From: Oscheius onirici
Taxonomy: Eukaryota; Nematoda; Chromadorea; Rhabditida; Rhabditidae
DNA: 64,000 nt
Reading direction: 5' to 3'
NCBI GenBank assembly: GCA_932521025.1
Contig: OW051471.1
Span: 2,418,001-2,482,000, forward strand
Below the pieces are notes generated by a model. It did not search any database. It was given only the letters and a program-made list of their open reading frames with translations, and was not told the origin of the DNA. The translations under genes were made by a program, and so were the position numbers. Of the stretch, positions 23,863-34,600 are shown in pieces (position 1 is the stretch's first letter; the number at the start of each line of letters is the position of its first letter).

Positions 23863-24121
23863 GCCCCCCCCCCATAGTCTGGTTAGGCCCCCCACCCCGC
23901 GGGGGGGCCTAATGTCCCCCAGCCCATATACATTCTCTCTCGTTGAAACAATACAAAAGAGTCAAATTCTTAAAACAGAATGTTGGATATTTTTAAGAAC
24001 CATGGGAACAAGTGACTTCCCAAACACTGTCTAAAACTAAGTCTTAGTGCTGTAACAACAAAATTTGGAAATTTAAAAACGGGAGTAAGACGGTAACCAG
24101 GGAACAGAAGGCACGAAGAAA

Positions 24122-24142
24122 ATATTTGTCTTTTTTCGTCAA
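24122..24142 (-). ncRNA. predicted 21U-RNA
   Basis: Core 24182-24188 (minus), GATAAT box; TGGT at 40 nt. Confidence 0.45.
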
Positions 24143-24416
24143 CCAAGGTGTTCAAGACATAAAAAAATTATCCTCCCGCAGTGAAACAAAGAAAACGCTT
24201 CCGCAGGAAGCTGAAAGAGCATTTTTGAATGCAAAAATAGTGACAGCCGAGTATTTTCTCTCTCAATAACCTCTTCATCAATTTTTTGTTTCGACAGCAC
24301 TAATTATGGCAAAACAGTGAATACTGGGTACTGGGTATACGAAATTGTGTGTCAAATTTTCACAAAAACAGCATTTCAAATAAAGTTGGGACTCAAGAGA
24401 TCACCATCAAAAACTG

Positions 24417-25088
24417 TCAGTTTTCCCCCGAAAATATCTTGTTCCAACTGGGCATTGAAGGAATTTCAACTGCTATTTTCTCATTGTCAGGCTGAAACGA
24501 CAAAAAAATCTTTGGTAACTGATTTAGAGCTGTAACGTTTGCCTGTTTCTATGCTGCGGTTACACTCTTTTTGGGACAGTTATTATAATTTCGCGAACGA
24601 CTAGAACGGGATTTGCTAAAACGAAAAAGAGAAACCAGAAATTTCCATTCAGAACTTTTTCAAGAATTATGTGGTCGAGGAACGGCTAACACTATTGATG
24701 ACAAAGACAAATCTGACAAAGAGAACAAAAAAATATGTTCCCAAAATCTCTTTACTAAAGTGCAATGGTGTCCGTCTGTGTCTGTAGCTGTGTCCGTAGT
24801 TGTCGAGACTAGCGTAAAATGTCAAGTATTGTCATATTAATCTTTTATCGAACGAGATAGTTTTTTGAGGGGAACGCGTCTGGGTGAATCTAAACTATCT
24901 AAAGCGCGATGGTGTCAAAATTTGGACAGCCGTTGTTACGTTCTTGAGCGCCGTAGGCGCAAGGGCGGCGAAAGCCGTCGTAGATGGCTGGTGAAGCAAA
25001 AAAATCCAAAAAGGCATACCTTCGGCAATTGGGCATCGACTACGATGAGAGCAATGACGATAAGGGTGATCAGTAGAAGAGTCCTCAT
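24417..25088 (-). CDS. small secreted peptide precursor (candidate)
   Basis: Exon 1 (25020-25088) is a classic signal peptide, MRTLLLITLIVIALIVVDAQ, followed by LPK and a GTATGC donor. A phase-0 exon at 24417-24491 behind a GTCGTTTCAG acceptor adds 24 residues (start PDNEKIAVEIP, end KIFSGEN) and a stop, for a 47-residue precursor and a mature peptide near 28. A TATA box sits upstream. The 528-nt intron contains SINE-like fragments. I do not recognise the mature peptide; the second exon is the weak part and exon 1 might instead lead into the cysteine-rich exons at 23.4-23.7 kb. Confidence 0.45.
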
Positions 25089-25121
25089 TTTGGCTTACTC
25101 CTTACTGAACTTTCCCTTACT

Positions 25122-25129
25122 CTTATATA
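25122..25129 (-). promoter_or_regulatory. TATA box
   Basis: TATATAAG on the minus strand, about 35 nt upstream of the ATG at 25088, a spacing that implies a very short 5' UTR. Confidence 0.5.
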
Positions 25130-25568
25130 CAGGTCTGCTTGTTTTCCGCCCTTTTTTTAGGCTCCACCTCCTTAGTAACCGAAAGAGAAACTTGAGATAA
25201 CGTCAGTTTTACACTAAAGACAACAGGTTGTTTTGGGCGCGGGTCTTTTGATATAGACTATAGTTTTGGAGGGTGACGTTATTTGGAAATTAGAGAACAG
25301 TCAACTATTGTCTAGAAGAAAATAAGAGAAGGTATTTTGACGAATCTTTGGTGAACTATGGAGGTGGGGTTTCAAGTCTTGCAGTTCTTGAAATATCTTT
25401 TTCTGTTTGAGTCCTTTTCTGTCACAGTACTAGGAAAATGACACCCTGTACATTTCCAAAGTCGAATCTTTGGCAATACGAAACAACTTGGTTTGAGCCA
25501 GTTGTTTAGTCTCACTATTTTTATTGTTTCAAGCGAAACTTATATCTTTCCGTTTGGGCTTCTTATGT

Positions 25569-25589
25569 TGGTGCGCAGCCTTGTACTGG
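25569..25589 (+). ncRNA. predicted 21U-RNA
   Basis: Core 25525-25531, TTATAT box; TGTT at 38 nt. Confidence 0.45.
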
Positions 25590-25759
25590 AAAAGTAAAAC
25601 ATTCATACCGTACTAACCAGGTGCCAAAATACTTTGAACTATCTTTAGTGAACTAATTATGAACTTGCTTTCTTTCAACGGAAGGTTTGACAGAAGAAAA
25701 AAAAATTCTCTACTTATTCGTTCTTTGCTTCACCACTAGTAGTCAATCGCACCTGTAAT

Positions 25760-26480
25760 GGCAAATTTAAGAATAGTGATTCCCCAGACACTAACAAAAA
25801 GCGTGAGTTCATTTTTGCACCGACACATGATCGAAACCAGACCTGGTCAGCCCTTTGTCGCACCAATGTCGGCTCTAAGAATGGATCGAGACTGGATTGG
25901 TAAGAAGTCACGGCAGGCTAAAATCCCTTACAATCAAGCTTTTGGTATTTTGGGTATTTGTTACCGTACTTCACACCACCTTTCGAGACCTACTTCAGCA
26001 AAATCGCGGAAGTCTATACCCAGAACTTCAGCAAACCTACGTATACCTTGAGCAATTTTGCAGGACCAGGATAGAGGCAAAAAACTACTCCCTTGTTCCT
26101 AAAAGCAGCGGCTTTGCCCTATGAACACGGCTTGACTAAACTCAGAACAATTAATTTGCGTCTTTGCATAATGACGGAAAACGGTCGAATTCGATCACAA
26201 AAAGTTTCTAGAGCGTGGTTAAACTCATTTTCTAGTCAAAATTATTTAGCAAAAAGGTTTTCAGAAGGGCGGGATCGAACCCGGGTCGTGTGGGTGGAGT
26301 GGCGACCCTTAGCAATACACTCTTTTTCGGTAAAAATTTCTGTCCAAAAAGTGCAGGGCGTAGAGGTATGATCCGGGTCGAAAATCAAAATTCTAAAAGA
26401 TACCCCCTCTGAGATACGCTTAGTTATAGCTCTATCCAAAATTTCAGAGAAAAATTCGCAAAAATGAGCCCGTAAATCGC
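25760..26480. repeat. dispersed repeat with tRNA-like unit
   Basis: Shared with 38580-39100; the minus strand at 26265-26330 has a tRNA-like block with GACCCGGGTTCGATCCCGCC. Confidence 0.55.
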
Positions 26481-26904
26481 GAACAACCACGCACGGCGGA
26501 CGTTTGATCAGATCACAGCTTACAGTCACCAGAAATAAACGATCAGTTTATACAGAGACATTGTGAGAAAGAACAGTCACTGTTTTTAAATCAAAGTAGA
26601 GAACCAAACAGAATCCATGCAGTCATGACCATCAGGTCGGTAGAGAGATGCCAGGCCCTATCGACTAACAGTAGGTGTTTATATGACTAGTAGCCTTCGG
26701 TTTTCCACAGAATTTGTAGGTTACCTGATGCTACAAAAGACTGGGAACAATAAAAGAAACAGTCGAAGGTACCTTCGGAACTATTCAGTACTGATAAAAA
26801 GGTAGCACGCAGCTTCATAGCCTGTTTTAACAGTGATGTATTCATCGGGCAGTGTTCTGATGTACTACAAAGTTGTTGTTTTTTATCTGTTTTACAACTT
26901 AGCA

Positions 26905-26985
26905 GAACATTGGCCTAACGGGACCCACCCATGTATATGTAGATACCGATGACAATCTTTGCTATTTTTGGACAATCTTTACCGG
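26905..26985. repeat. inverted dispersed repeat, right copy
   Basis: Inverse of 23775-23862. Confidence 0.65.
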
Positions 26986-27179
26986 ACACGGGACATTTTA
27001 GAAACTCGGTTTTTTGCCTAACTTTTCAGGCTTTTGACTTATCAACTTGAAAATAAGGCTCTAAGGGTAACTTTTTATGCTGAATCCGATGGAATATGTC
27101 ACGGAACCTGAAAATGCTTCTGGCGCGCGCTGCGCGCGATTTTATGCTAAAAGCGTTCTGCGTTCGTGGGAGGCAAAAC

Positions 27180-27312
27180 CAAATCCACCATTTTTTTTTG
27201 TTTGCCGAAATTCGATATTCCGACCGAGATATGACTTTTTGAAAATTGAAAGACTTTAAAAAAAAGTCATATCTCGGTCGGAAAATCGAATTTCGGCAAA
27301 CAAAAAAAACCG
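27180..27312. repeat. short perfect-arm palindrome
   Basis: Arms near 27190-27240 and 27258-27308 (ATATCTCGGTCGGAAT-type core) flank about 15 nt; it sits just past the stop of the 27328 gene and may lie in its 3' UTR. Confidence 0.7.
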
Positions 27313-27327
27313 TCCTGGGGAATCATG

Positions 27328-27809
27328 TTAAGTATTTCCTGTCCAAATTGTGGCAAAATCCGTTGAGAAACGACTTCTCTTCGTCACCCGCAGTGGCGCA
27401 ACCTCGCCATGTCGCGCTCTCTGGAAATGATCTGCACGTCGATGATCAAAATCTGGGTCATCCATATCAACTGAAGGAACATAGGCATCAGCACTGTCTT
27501 CATCATTGTATTCTTCTTGTCCGTTGTCAGAATCAGCATAGTTTGTAGTTGTTCCATGGGGTCCAGAATTATGCTTACACTTTTTCGGAGGATTTCTGTA
27601 CAAAAAATGTTAAAACAAATGAAGCTGTATTACCTTGACAAAGCTTTTCTTCCTGGGCTGGGATCACAATGAGTTTCTCTAGTGCCCTTTTTAAGAGGAC
27701 GCCAGCTGAATTTCGGTAAACATCTAGGTTTTACAGCGTCGGGTTCCGAGTCGGAAGTTGGTACACGTCTCATAATAAAAGACGTGTGTTCTCTGGGTTT
27801 CGGCTGTCG
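27328..27809 (-). CDS. unrecognised acidic/basic protein, 3' exons
   Basis: Two exons, 27634 to about 27809 and 27328-27595, joined by a 38-nt intron with a GTAATA donor and TTTTGTACAG acceptor in matching phase. The product is basic at first (REHTSFIMRRV, KFSWRPLKKG), then strongly acidic (SDNGQEEYNDEDSADAY), then basic again before the stop. No ATG lies in the first exon; an acceptor at about 27810 suggests more exons upstream, where SINE-like DNA now lies. No domain recognised; it could derive from a transposon. Confidence 0.4.
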
Positions 27810-27949
27810 CAAGTGATGTTATGGGTCAATCGATATGGCATTCGATTACGGGACCAAACAAGAACATCTAGGCCTCTTTCAACCCGCAAGTGACGCATAG
27901 GGAGGGATGTTGTAATACTTATTGTAAAGGTAAAAAAATAAAAAAGCCT

Positions 27950-28165
27950 CGGAATTAGAGTCAGGGTAACCGGTGGGGGGTTTAAAAGGACCAGTTGATC
28001 TGTATAAGATCAGAGAGGGATCGGACAGCCGGAAAAGGGATCATAAGAGATCGGTTGAATGGGGAAGGGATCAGAAGAGATCGGTTGACTGGGGAAGGAA
28101 TCAGAAGTAACAAAGAAAACACAAGTAAAAAAGCCGCCGACAGGCGGCGAAGCCGGCTGGTTTAT
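27950..28165 (+). repeat. SINE tail with short minisatellite
   Basis: Three to four GATCAGAAGAGATCGGTTGA units followed by the GCCGCCGACAGGCGGC hairpin tail. Confidence 0.65.
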
Positions 28166-28269
28166 TATCCAAAACTCCGTTCTACTGTCAAAGTAAACCA
28201 CGCAGTTATTCCAATCTCAGGTTTCTCCTTAGGTGAAACCTTATCTGCTTCACAGGATTTATATATTCT

Positions 28270-28935
28270 TTCATATTCCCTTCTTTCATTGCCCCAAGTT
28301 TCTGTCCGACGTCGACACTTAGGTATACTAAGCCTTGACAAGAAAACTGGATATAACAGTTCCTTGAAGGTAAAAGAAACTTTTGTTCAATGGAAGACAA
28401 CCGACTACTGACCCTGATTATTCGATTTGAGGGGACTATTTTTTGTTCCAGTTTTCTGTCATTCGAGTTCTGTTTTCGTTTCTGTTGTAACTTTTCTTCG
28501 AGTAACGGCCAACATCACATTGATTGTCGATGAGATCCCCGTATCTAAGATTTCAGTGAAGTAAAAAATGAAATAAAAACCAAGCCTATCTTTGCGTCTG
28601 CTTTAGAAGCTGAAAATGAACATAAGTTACCTCTGTTGTTGTAAAAGTCTCAAAACCACCTGTCACTAGATCTTTTTTTTCACAAGCAGCTGTTCAGTAT
28701 TTCTGAATGGCTATTAATTCGCTTATTTCAACAGCATGGAGCCCCTATTATACATATATTTCGTGTTTCGGCTAAACCAAAATCTTGAAACATCTTTGGG
28801 CTTGCTCTTTCTCTCCCTTTTCTTTCTTTTTAGAAATATCGTTCATATTAGGTCGCCGGATAAGTGTTTTCCTTTTGCTCATAACTTTTTCCAGGTTTAT
28901 CCAAATCGAGTGATCTATTTTTTTAAATAGAGGTC
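28270..28935 (+). repeat. 0.66-kb repeat, copy A
   Basis: Nearly identical, inverted, to 42050-42715; each encodes the same fortuitous 64-codon ORF. Confidence 0.85.
28727..28747 (-). ncRNA. predicted 21U-RNA (repeat copy)
   Basis: Core 28786-28792 (minus); TAAT at 39 nt. Inside the 0.66-kb repeat, duplicated at 42237. Confidence 0.25.
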
Positions 28936-29645
28936 TAGCCGAGGCCGAATTAATAGGCGATATATACCAGCCCTGGAAAGCTCATCGCCTGAGTACTGTG
29001 ATCGGCCAAAGTTTCCATCAAAACACAATTTTGCCCATAACTCTTCAGGTTTGCATCCTACAAACAAGTTTTCAACTACAGGGTTTCAATAATTGCCTCG
29101 GCTTTCTCTTTACGACTATACTAGCACCTAGTAACACAAAAAAGTTATGACTATAAAACATAAGCCTAAGATGATGAAAAACACATACCGAAGAATCATT
29201 TCTCTCAGTCCCATCGCCGCAGTTGTGATGCATTTATCGCTCCGGACAACGGATAAATGCTGCAAACTGCAGGGACGGGAACTGAGTTTTATCTTCTGGA
29301 AGAGAGTTTTCCACAGAGAGCTGGACGAGAACTGAATATCGGGAACAGGGCGGGACAAGTGGGAGTATCGAATGCAAATGAAGTGGGAGAGGATGCGCAT
29401 AATGGAGTACTGGCACTGCGTACAGTACATTGACCCCGAAAATGGGATTATCATGACATCTAGCTAATTAGCACTGGATCACTGTGGTTATATACTTTTC
29501 CGCAAGGGAATATTACCAAAAATGGCTCTGAAGACACGCAACGTGAACTGGAACAAAAATGACGATTTTTGTAAGCAGTGGAAACAGTGACATCTTGTTC
29601 TTGAAAGATGTGGTTCATGCTGGTTATACATATTCCGGAAAGTTT

Positions 29646-29666
29646 TTACATAGAAAGTTCAACTCA
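29646..29666 (-). ncRNA. predicted 21U-RNA
   Basis: Core 29704-29710 (minus); TAGT at 38 nt. Confidence 0.4.
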
Positions 29667-29799
29667 CTACCATAATAGTGTTCTGAAGACTACGAGCATG
29701 CCGTGAAACAAAAAATCATGGAAAATTTTAACAGAGAAGAGGTCGCGATAGTCAGCCTATTAGCGTTGGTTTTTGGTATACGGAGAAGCGTTTATTTTT

Positions 29800-30600
29800 A
29801 CAAGTTGTGCTACGCCCCTCCGGGGCTAAATGACTTACGGTTAGTTTTGTCCTTTTCAAAACAGATAACAGTTAACAGTTTGCTGTTTGATCCCTCTCCA
29901 GATCAATTAATAGATAAGAGTAGTTCAAATACTGTACACGAAGCAAAAAGACAATCAGCAATGGCTGAAATAACAGAGACCCTGTCCACTGTTCCACTGT
30001 CCCTCTATCACTCGGTCCCTCTCTGTCCTTCTGTCACTCTGTCCCTCTGTCCCTCTGTTTCTAATTTCTCGACACTTCTTCTCTGCCCACTCTTGCATTC
30101 TGCAATGTGCTCTGCCCTTCCCGGTTTTCTCGTATCCCTGTCCGTTGTCATCTGTTTTTTTTCCTCCTCTACCATTACGATGTACCTATCGCCATGTCCC
30201 CTTTCTTCTGTCCTGCCTTCCAATTTTTCCCTTCTTCGTCTCTCTAACTGCATGTAATTTCCGTGTGCATATCCTTCTCTGCTGATCTCCCTGTCCCTAT
30301 TTCCACGTGCTCCTGTTCTCCCCTATTCCTGTTCTTCAGTTGTGCTATCACCTCGTTGGAACTAAAGTTATAGTAGAAACCCCTTGAACGGTTTTCCGTA
30401 TTCCTAACCCGCACTTGATTCTCTACTGTCTGGAAACTATCCCCAGTCAAAAATAATCAGAGTCCATGCAATTGACTTGTCTAAACTTGTTACACTAACT
30501 CTTTTCCCCTAATTGGGCGCACAAATTGCTTCATTTTGATTGCCAATTAAAGCTTCCGACAGACAGACAGACACACACAGACCTGGGAGCATTTTCCGGG
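29800..30600 (+). repeat. SINE-like repeat, GTGCTACGCCCCTCCGGGGC type
   Basis: Begins near GTGCTACGCCCCTCCGGGGC, has a (GTCCCTCT) run and ends with the shared tail; partial copies at 38015-38160, 51122-51490 and 54780-54900. Confidence 0.65.
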
Positions 30601-31336
30601 TGAAAGCTCGAGACCACGCTACTCATTCTACTATTCTTGTACAGAAAACGAGCAAAAAATTGGTCAAGAAATGATAAATGCAAAACTAACAATTTCCCAA
30701 TTGAATTTTCAGCGTTCAATTTCTCGCGAAATTCTTGGGGTTTGAATTATGCACCATTTTTTTGGAATCGACTATAGCGTCATTGACTTAGAGCCTCCGT
30801 GAAACTTGTTTTTTATCGCCGAGCTTCCTCATATTGGCGTTTACGACAAAAAGGAAACCTTTACGTTTTTTCATTGAAACACAACTTTTCCTGTTTCTGT
30901 CTGTCTCTTTCACCACTTGACAGTCCTGCCCCCCTCTCTCGTCGACTACTAATCGTCTCATGTTCCAAATTATGCTAATCCGAGTGACTGTGATGGGAGC
31001 ACCAAACAAAAAGTACTCGTATCGAGAGAGGGCTATTGAATAGGAAGGGAAGGAATGGCCAAGACACAACGAGGAATGAAAAAAGTCATTTTGAAGATGC
31101 TTGTATTTTGGAGTCACAATCGAATCACAAACAGAATTGGTCCAGCTCACAAGCTCTTACAGTGCTCGAGAAACAAAAAAAAAGTACAACTGACCTAGAA
31201 AATTTCGATGAAGAAAAGGTTCAAAAAAATATACAGCGTATTGCCGTATCGAAGTTTCTGCAAACGAGATCTAAATCCTCTTGTTGGCTCCATTTTTTAT
31301 ATAACTCTCATCAAGAAGAGAAAAGAGAGAAAGAAG

Positions 31337-31357
31337 GGAACACCCTCATCAAGAAGA
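31337..31357 (-). ncRNA. predicted 21U-RNA
   Basis: Core 31396-31402 (minus); CAAT at 39 nt. Downstream of ENPP gene. Confidence 0.4.
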
Positions 31358-31490
31358 TTGTCTGATTCTCCTTCTGCTTGAATGTGGCAGTCCCCTGAAA
31401 CATGAATATGTTCGAACTATTTCCAAAAAAAAGTTTGGTCGTTGTGTTTTAGTTGAATACAACTTTTGCTCTTCCAAAATGTCTTTTTTA

Positions 31491-31511
31491 ACAAAAAAAA
31501 TCTCCATGGAA
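31491..31511 (-). ncRNA. predicted 21U-RNA
   Basis: Core 31550-31556 (minus), CATAAA box; TACT at 39 nt. Confidence 0.5.
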
Positions 31512-31644
31512 GTAGTGTAACATTTTACTGACAATTTATGCCGCTCTCTTGAAACAAAAAACTTCAATACAATTTCAGAAGACACTGCCAATCAATCACA
31601 AAACACTGATAAAGGAGATAACGATCTTTGAGATCCAGGGAATA

Positions 31645-34600
31645 CTATAAAAACAGTACAAGTAGTAGAGATAGTTTTCGCAGATTCGAACCAGAGGATC
31701 GAATGGCTACTCGGGCATCACTCGACAGGACGTCGTCGATTCGTTCAATCCGCTTCGGGGTGGTCTCACAAGGAAGTCGAAGAATCTTACACATAAGATG
31801 ATAGACGTCACAAATTTCCACAGGGCCCTTGCGGTAGGCCTTTTTGAACACTGAAAATTGAATTGATTTTGAAAAATAAAAGTAGTGGAACTGAATTTGC
31901 GAGTATAAGAAGTTGCAAAAGACTAAAAAGACTTTAAAATATTGAAAAATTTTATTGGGCTGTAGAGCTTTTGTTCGAGAAGAATGATTATTTTTGACGC
32001 ACAGATCTACACTCAATCACGAAAAATGAACGTAGTAGAATATGGGCTTAGACTGCTGCATAAAAGTTAGGAAGTAAACGTCAGGTGGGCCCAGACAGAC
32101 CATGAAAAAGGGGAGTTCAATCCTGAGGGGTAGATCCCCATGAAGTTAGTCTATCCTACCATCTCTTGCCAGCCTAGTCTGTCCTCCGGACTGTAGCTTG
32201 AGAGATCTGGATTTCCATGATAACTCCAATACTCTTCGCACGTGATTGGGTCCAGTCAAACGAAATGCCTCGGTGGCCGAATACACAACAAACTGATGCT
32301 AGTCGCACTGATATTATGAGACAGAGGGACATTGTTTTTTTGCGGTATGCAGATGATCTTATATTATCTCTTTCGAACCCGTAACTACATGCAAATGTGG
32401 CGAAACGGAAAAGTTACTATTTTGGCAAAGAACTTGGGGTTTTGTTCAAAAAAGAGCGTAAACAATCTAGTAGGCACATCCGTAATACTCGCACTGATAC
32501 TGTACGAATGACAAACAACATTGGTTTTTCTGTTATTTGTCTCATTCAGATTAATCGCTCTTTCGTGCTTGTGGCTACAGGAAGAGAAATGTGATGAAAC
32601 AAAATGGTTCAGTTTTTAAAAATGAAACTGTTTTGGGTGGCGATGGTTTTTTGTTTTCAAAAAAAGTAATTCGTTTTTGATAGATAAAGAATACAGGAAT
32701 CGTGAAAGAGAAAGATTGTCTAATATGAACTTTGATTGGAACAAAAAAAGGTGGAAAGGCGATGCGAGTAGTCTGACTGCTGCACTCTATATTTTGTACT
32801 GAAGGAACACTTCTGGAAAACACCTTTTTATACCTACAGGAATGTAAAACACTGCAATTTCGCAGAAAACTTACAACGAAAACGATCATCTTTTGAAAAC
32901 GCGTAATTGACGCAATTGTAGAAAGAGGGTATAATAAGGTATGGAGAAGTGGTCAGTCTTATGTAAACAAGTGAAACAAAATGAAAGAGCCACCACTATG
33001 CTTTTCTTCCAGCAAATACCGACTAGCACAGAAAGAAAAGAAAATTGAAGTTTCATACGAAAAACACGAATTTTGCCGATATTTTCGTGAATTTTGTCTT
33101 ATTTTTCGTTTTTCTTTGCGGATTCAGCTTTTTTTGCCTAACTTTTTTCTGTGCTAGTCGGTATTTGTTCACAATGACTGGGGAAACACAAAAAACCCAG
33201 AAAAATAGCGTGCTGAATTTCTTTTGCCCGCCGCACTGGAGGCAATATTTTTTCCAGCCGGTCCAAGCGCACTAGCCACAACTTACAAGGTCCGTAAGCC
33301 AAAAACACTCCCATCATGTCCGGATACTGGTTGTTGTAGCCGTCCAGACCGAACGGGACCCTGTATTCTTGCGGAAACTGCTTTCGAGGGTCTCTCTAAA
33401 GACATTTAAAACTTGAAAAAAGGTATAAAAGTTACGGTAACGATGGCATAGCCAGGCTGAGCCACAAGTAGAAGATCAGCAACGGTAGCTGATCTCTTGT
33501 AGTGGTACCAGTCGGGCATGTCTCCTATCTGAAAAAGTGTGTAAAAGTATCAAAGTTGGGGTAACATTTGTAACCATTTGGAAGGTCTTTTGAACCCTAA
33601 ATCAGACAACCGATTTTCTCCATTTGCAATTAATTTTTTAATGCAAACCAGACGACTTCGTCGCCTGCCGGCGTCGTAGCACCAAACTTTTGTACCTGCT
33701 CACTACCGTTTTCTAAAGCTTTGTATTTCCCTCTGACACAATAGAAGCCAAAGTCAGGCCAAAGTTCAAAAGTAACTTGTTATCTAATCCTGACAACTCT
33801 TGACTTGCTACGACGATTCTCGTGGCCATGGACAGACAGACAGTCAGCCACAGACACCATAGCTTTTTGAGCACCTTATTGGCCCCCTTTTGAATACCAA
33901 AGACGCTGAAACGAAAAGTGGATGAGTGTAAGTGATATTTAATTCTTACGACTCCATGAACGCAAAACTTTGTTAGTTTCAAACTGTTGTTATAAAGTGA
34001 GTGGCAGTATGGGCCTTATTTTCTGGAGCATGAATATGTTAAATAAATGAAAAAAAAACAAAGTGCAAAACTTTTGCTACTTCGAGCGCGAAGTTTCCTG
34101 TGAAAACGAAGAAAGTATTTTGCAGTCAAAACAATGGGCAAATTAGCTGTTCTTCAATGCCGCGATTACTTATGTAAATTCTGAAACAAAGCAAAATATA
34201 TCATTACCTGATCGAAGTAGGTACTCTTCTATTCTACGGCCTTTTGTGCTGATTCCGAAGCAACGAAAAATACTTTTTGCTCGCTCAAAATCTTCATTTT
34301 TGGCAGTAACTTTGAAATCCGGCAACTTTTGTTTAAGTTGTTTTGAATTTTTGATACAAAGCGAGTGGCAGCCTGACAATTGCTTTGACGTTTACGGTTG
34401 CGCAAAAATATACAGAAGAGAGTAGGTTACATACAACCTTTCTTACTTTTTTCAACCTCAAATTGTTTATAAAAAGTATGAAAAACTCTTGGTCGTGACT
34501 CAAAAAGCCTTCAAATTTCTACGCTCTTTTATGTTATTTATGAAACAAAAAACACCCCTATATGCCTCGTCCTTTGTTTTCTTTGTACATTTCCGTACTG

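Noticed and set aside
30008-30253. Charged low-complexity ORF
   Set aside because: Part of a SINE-like repeat, partly repeated at 51122-51427.
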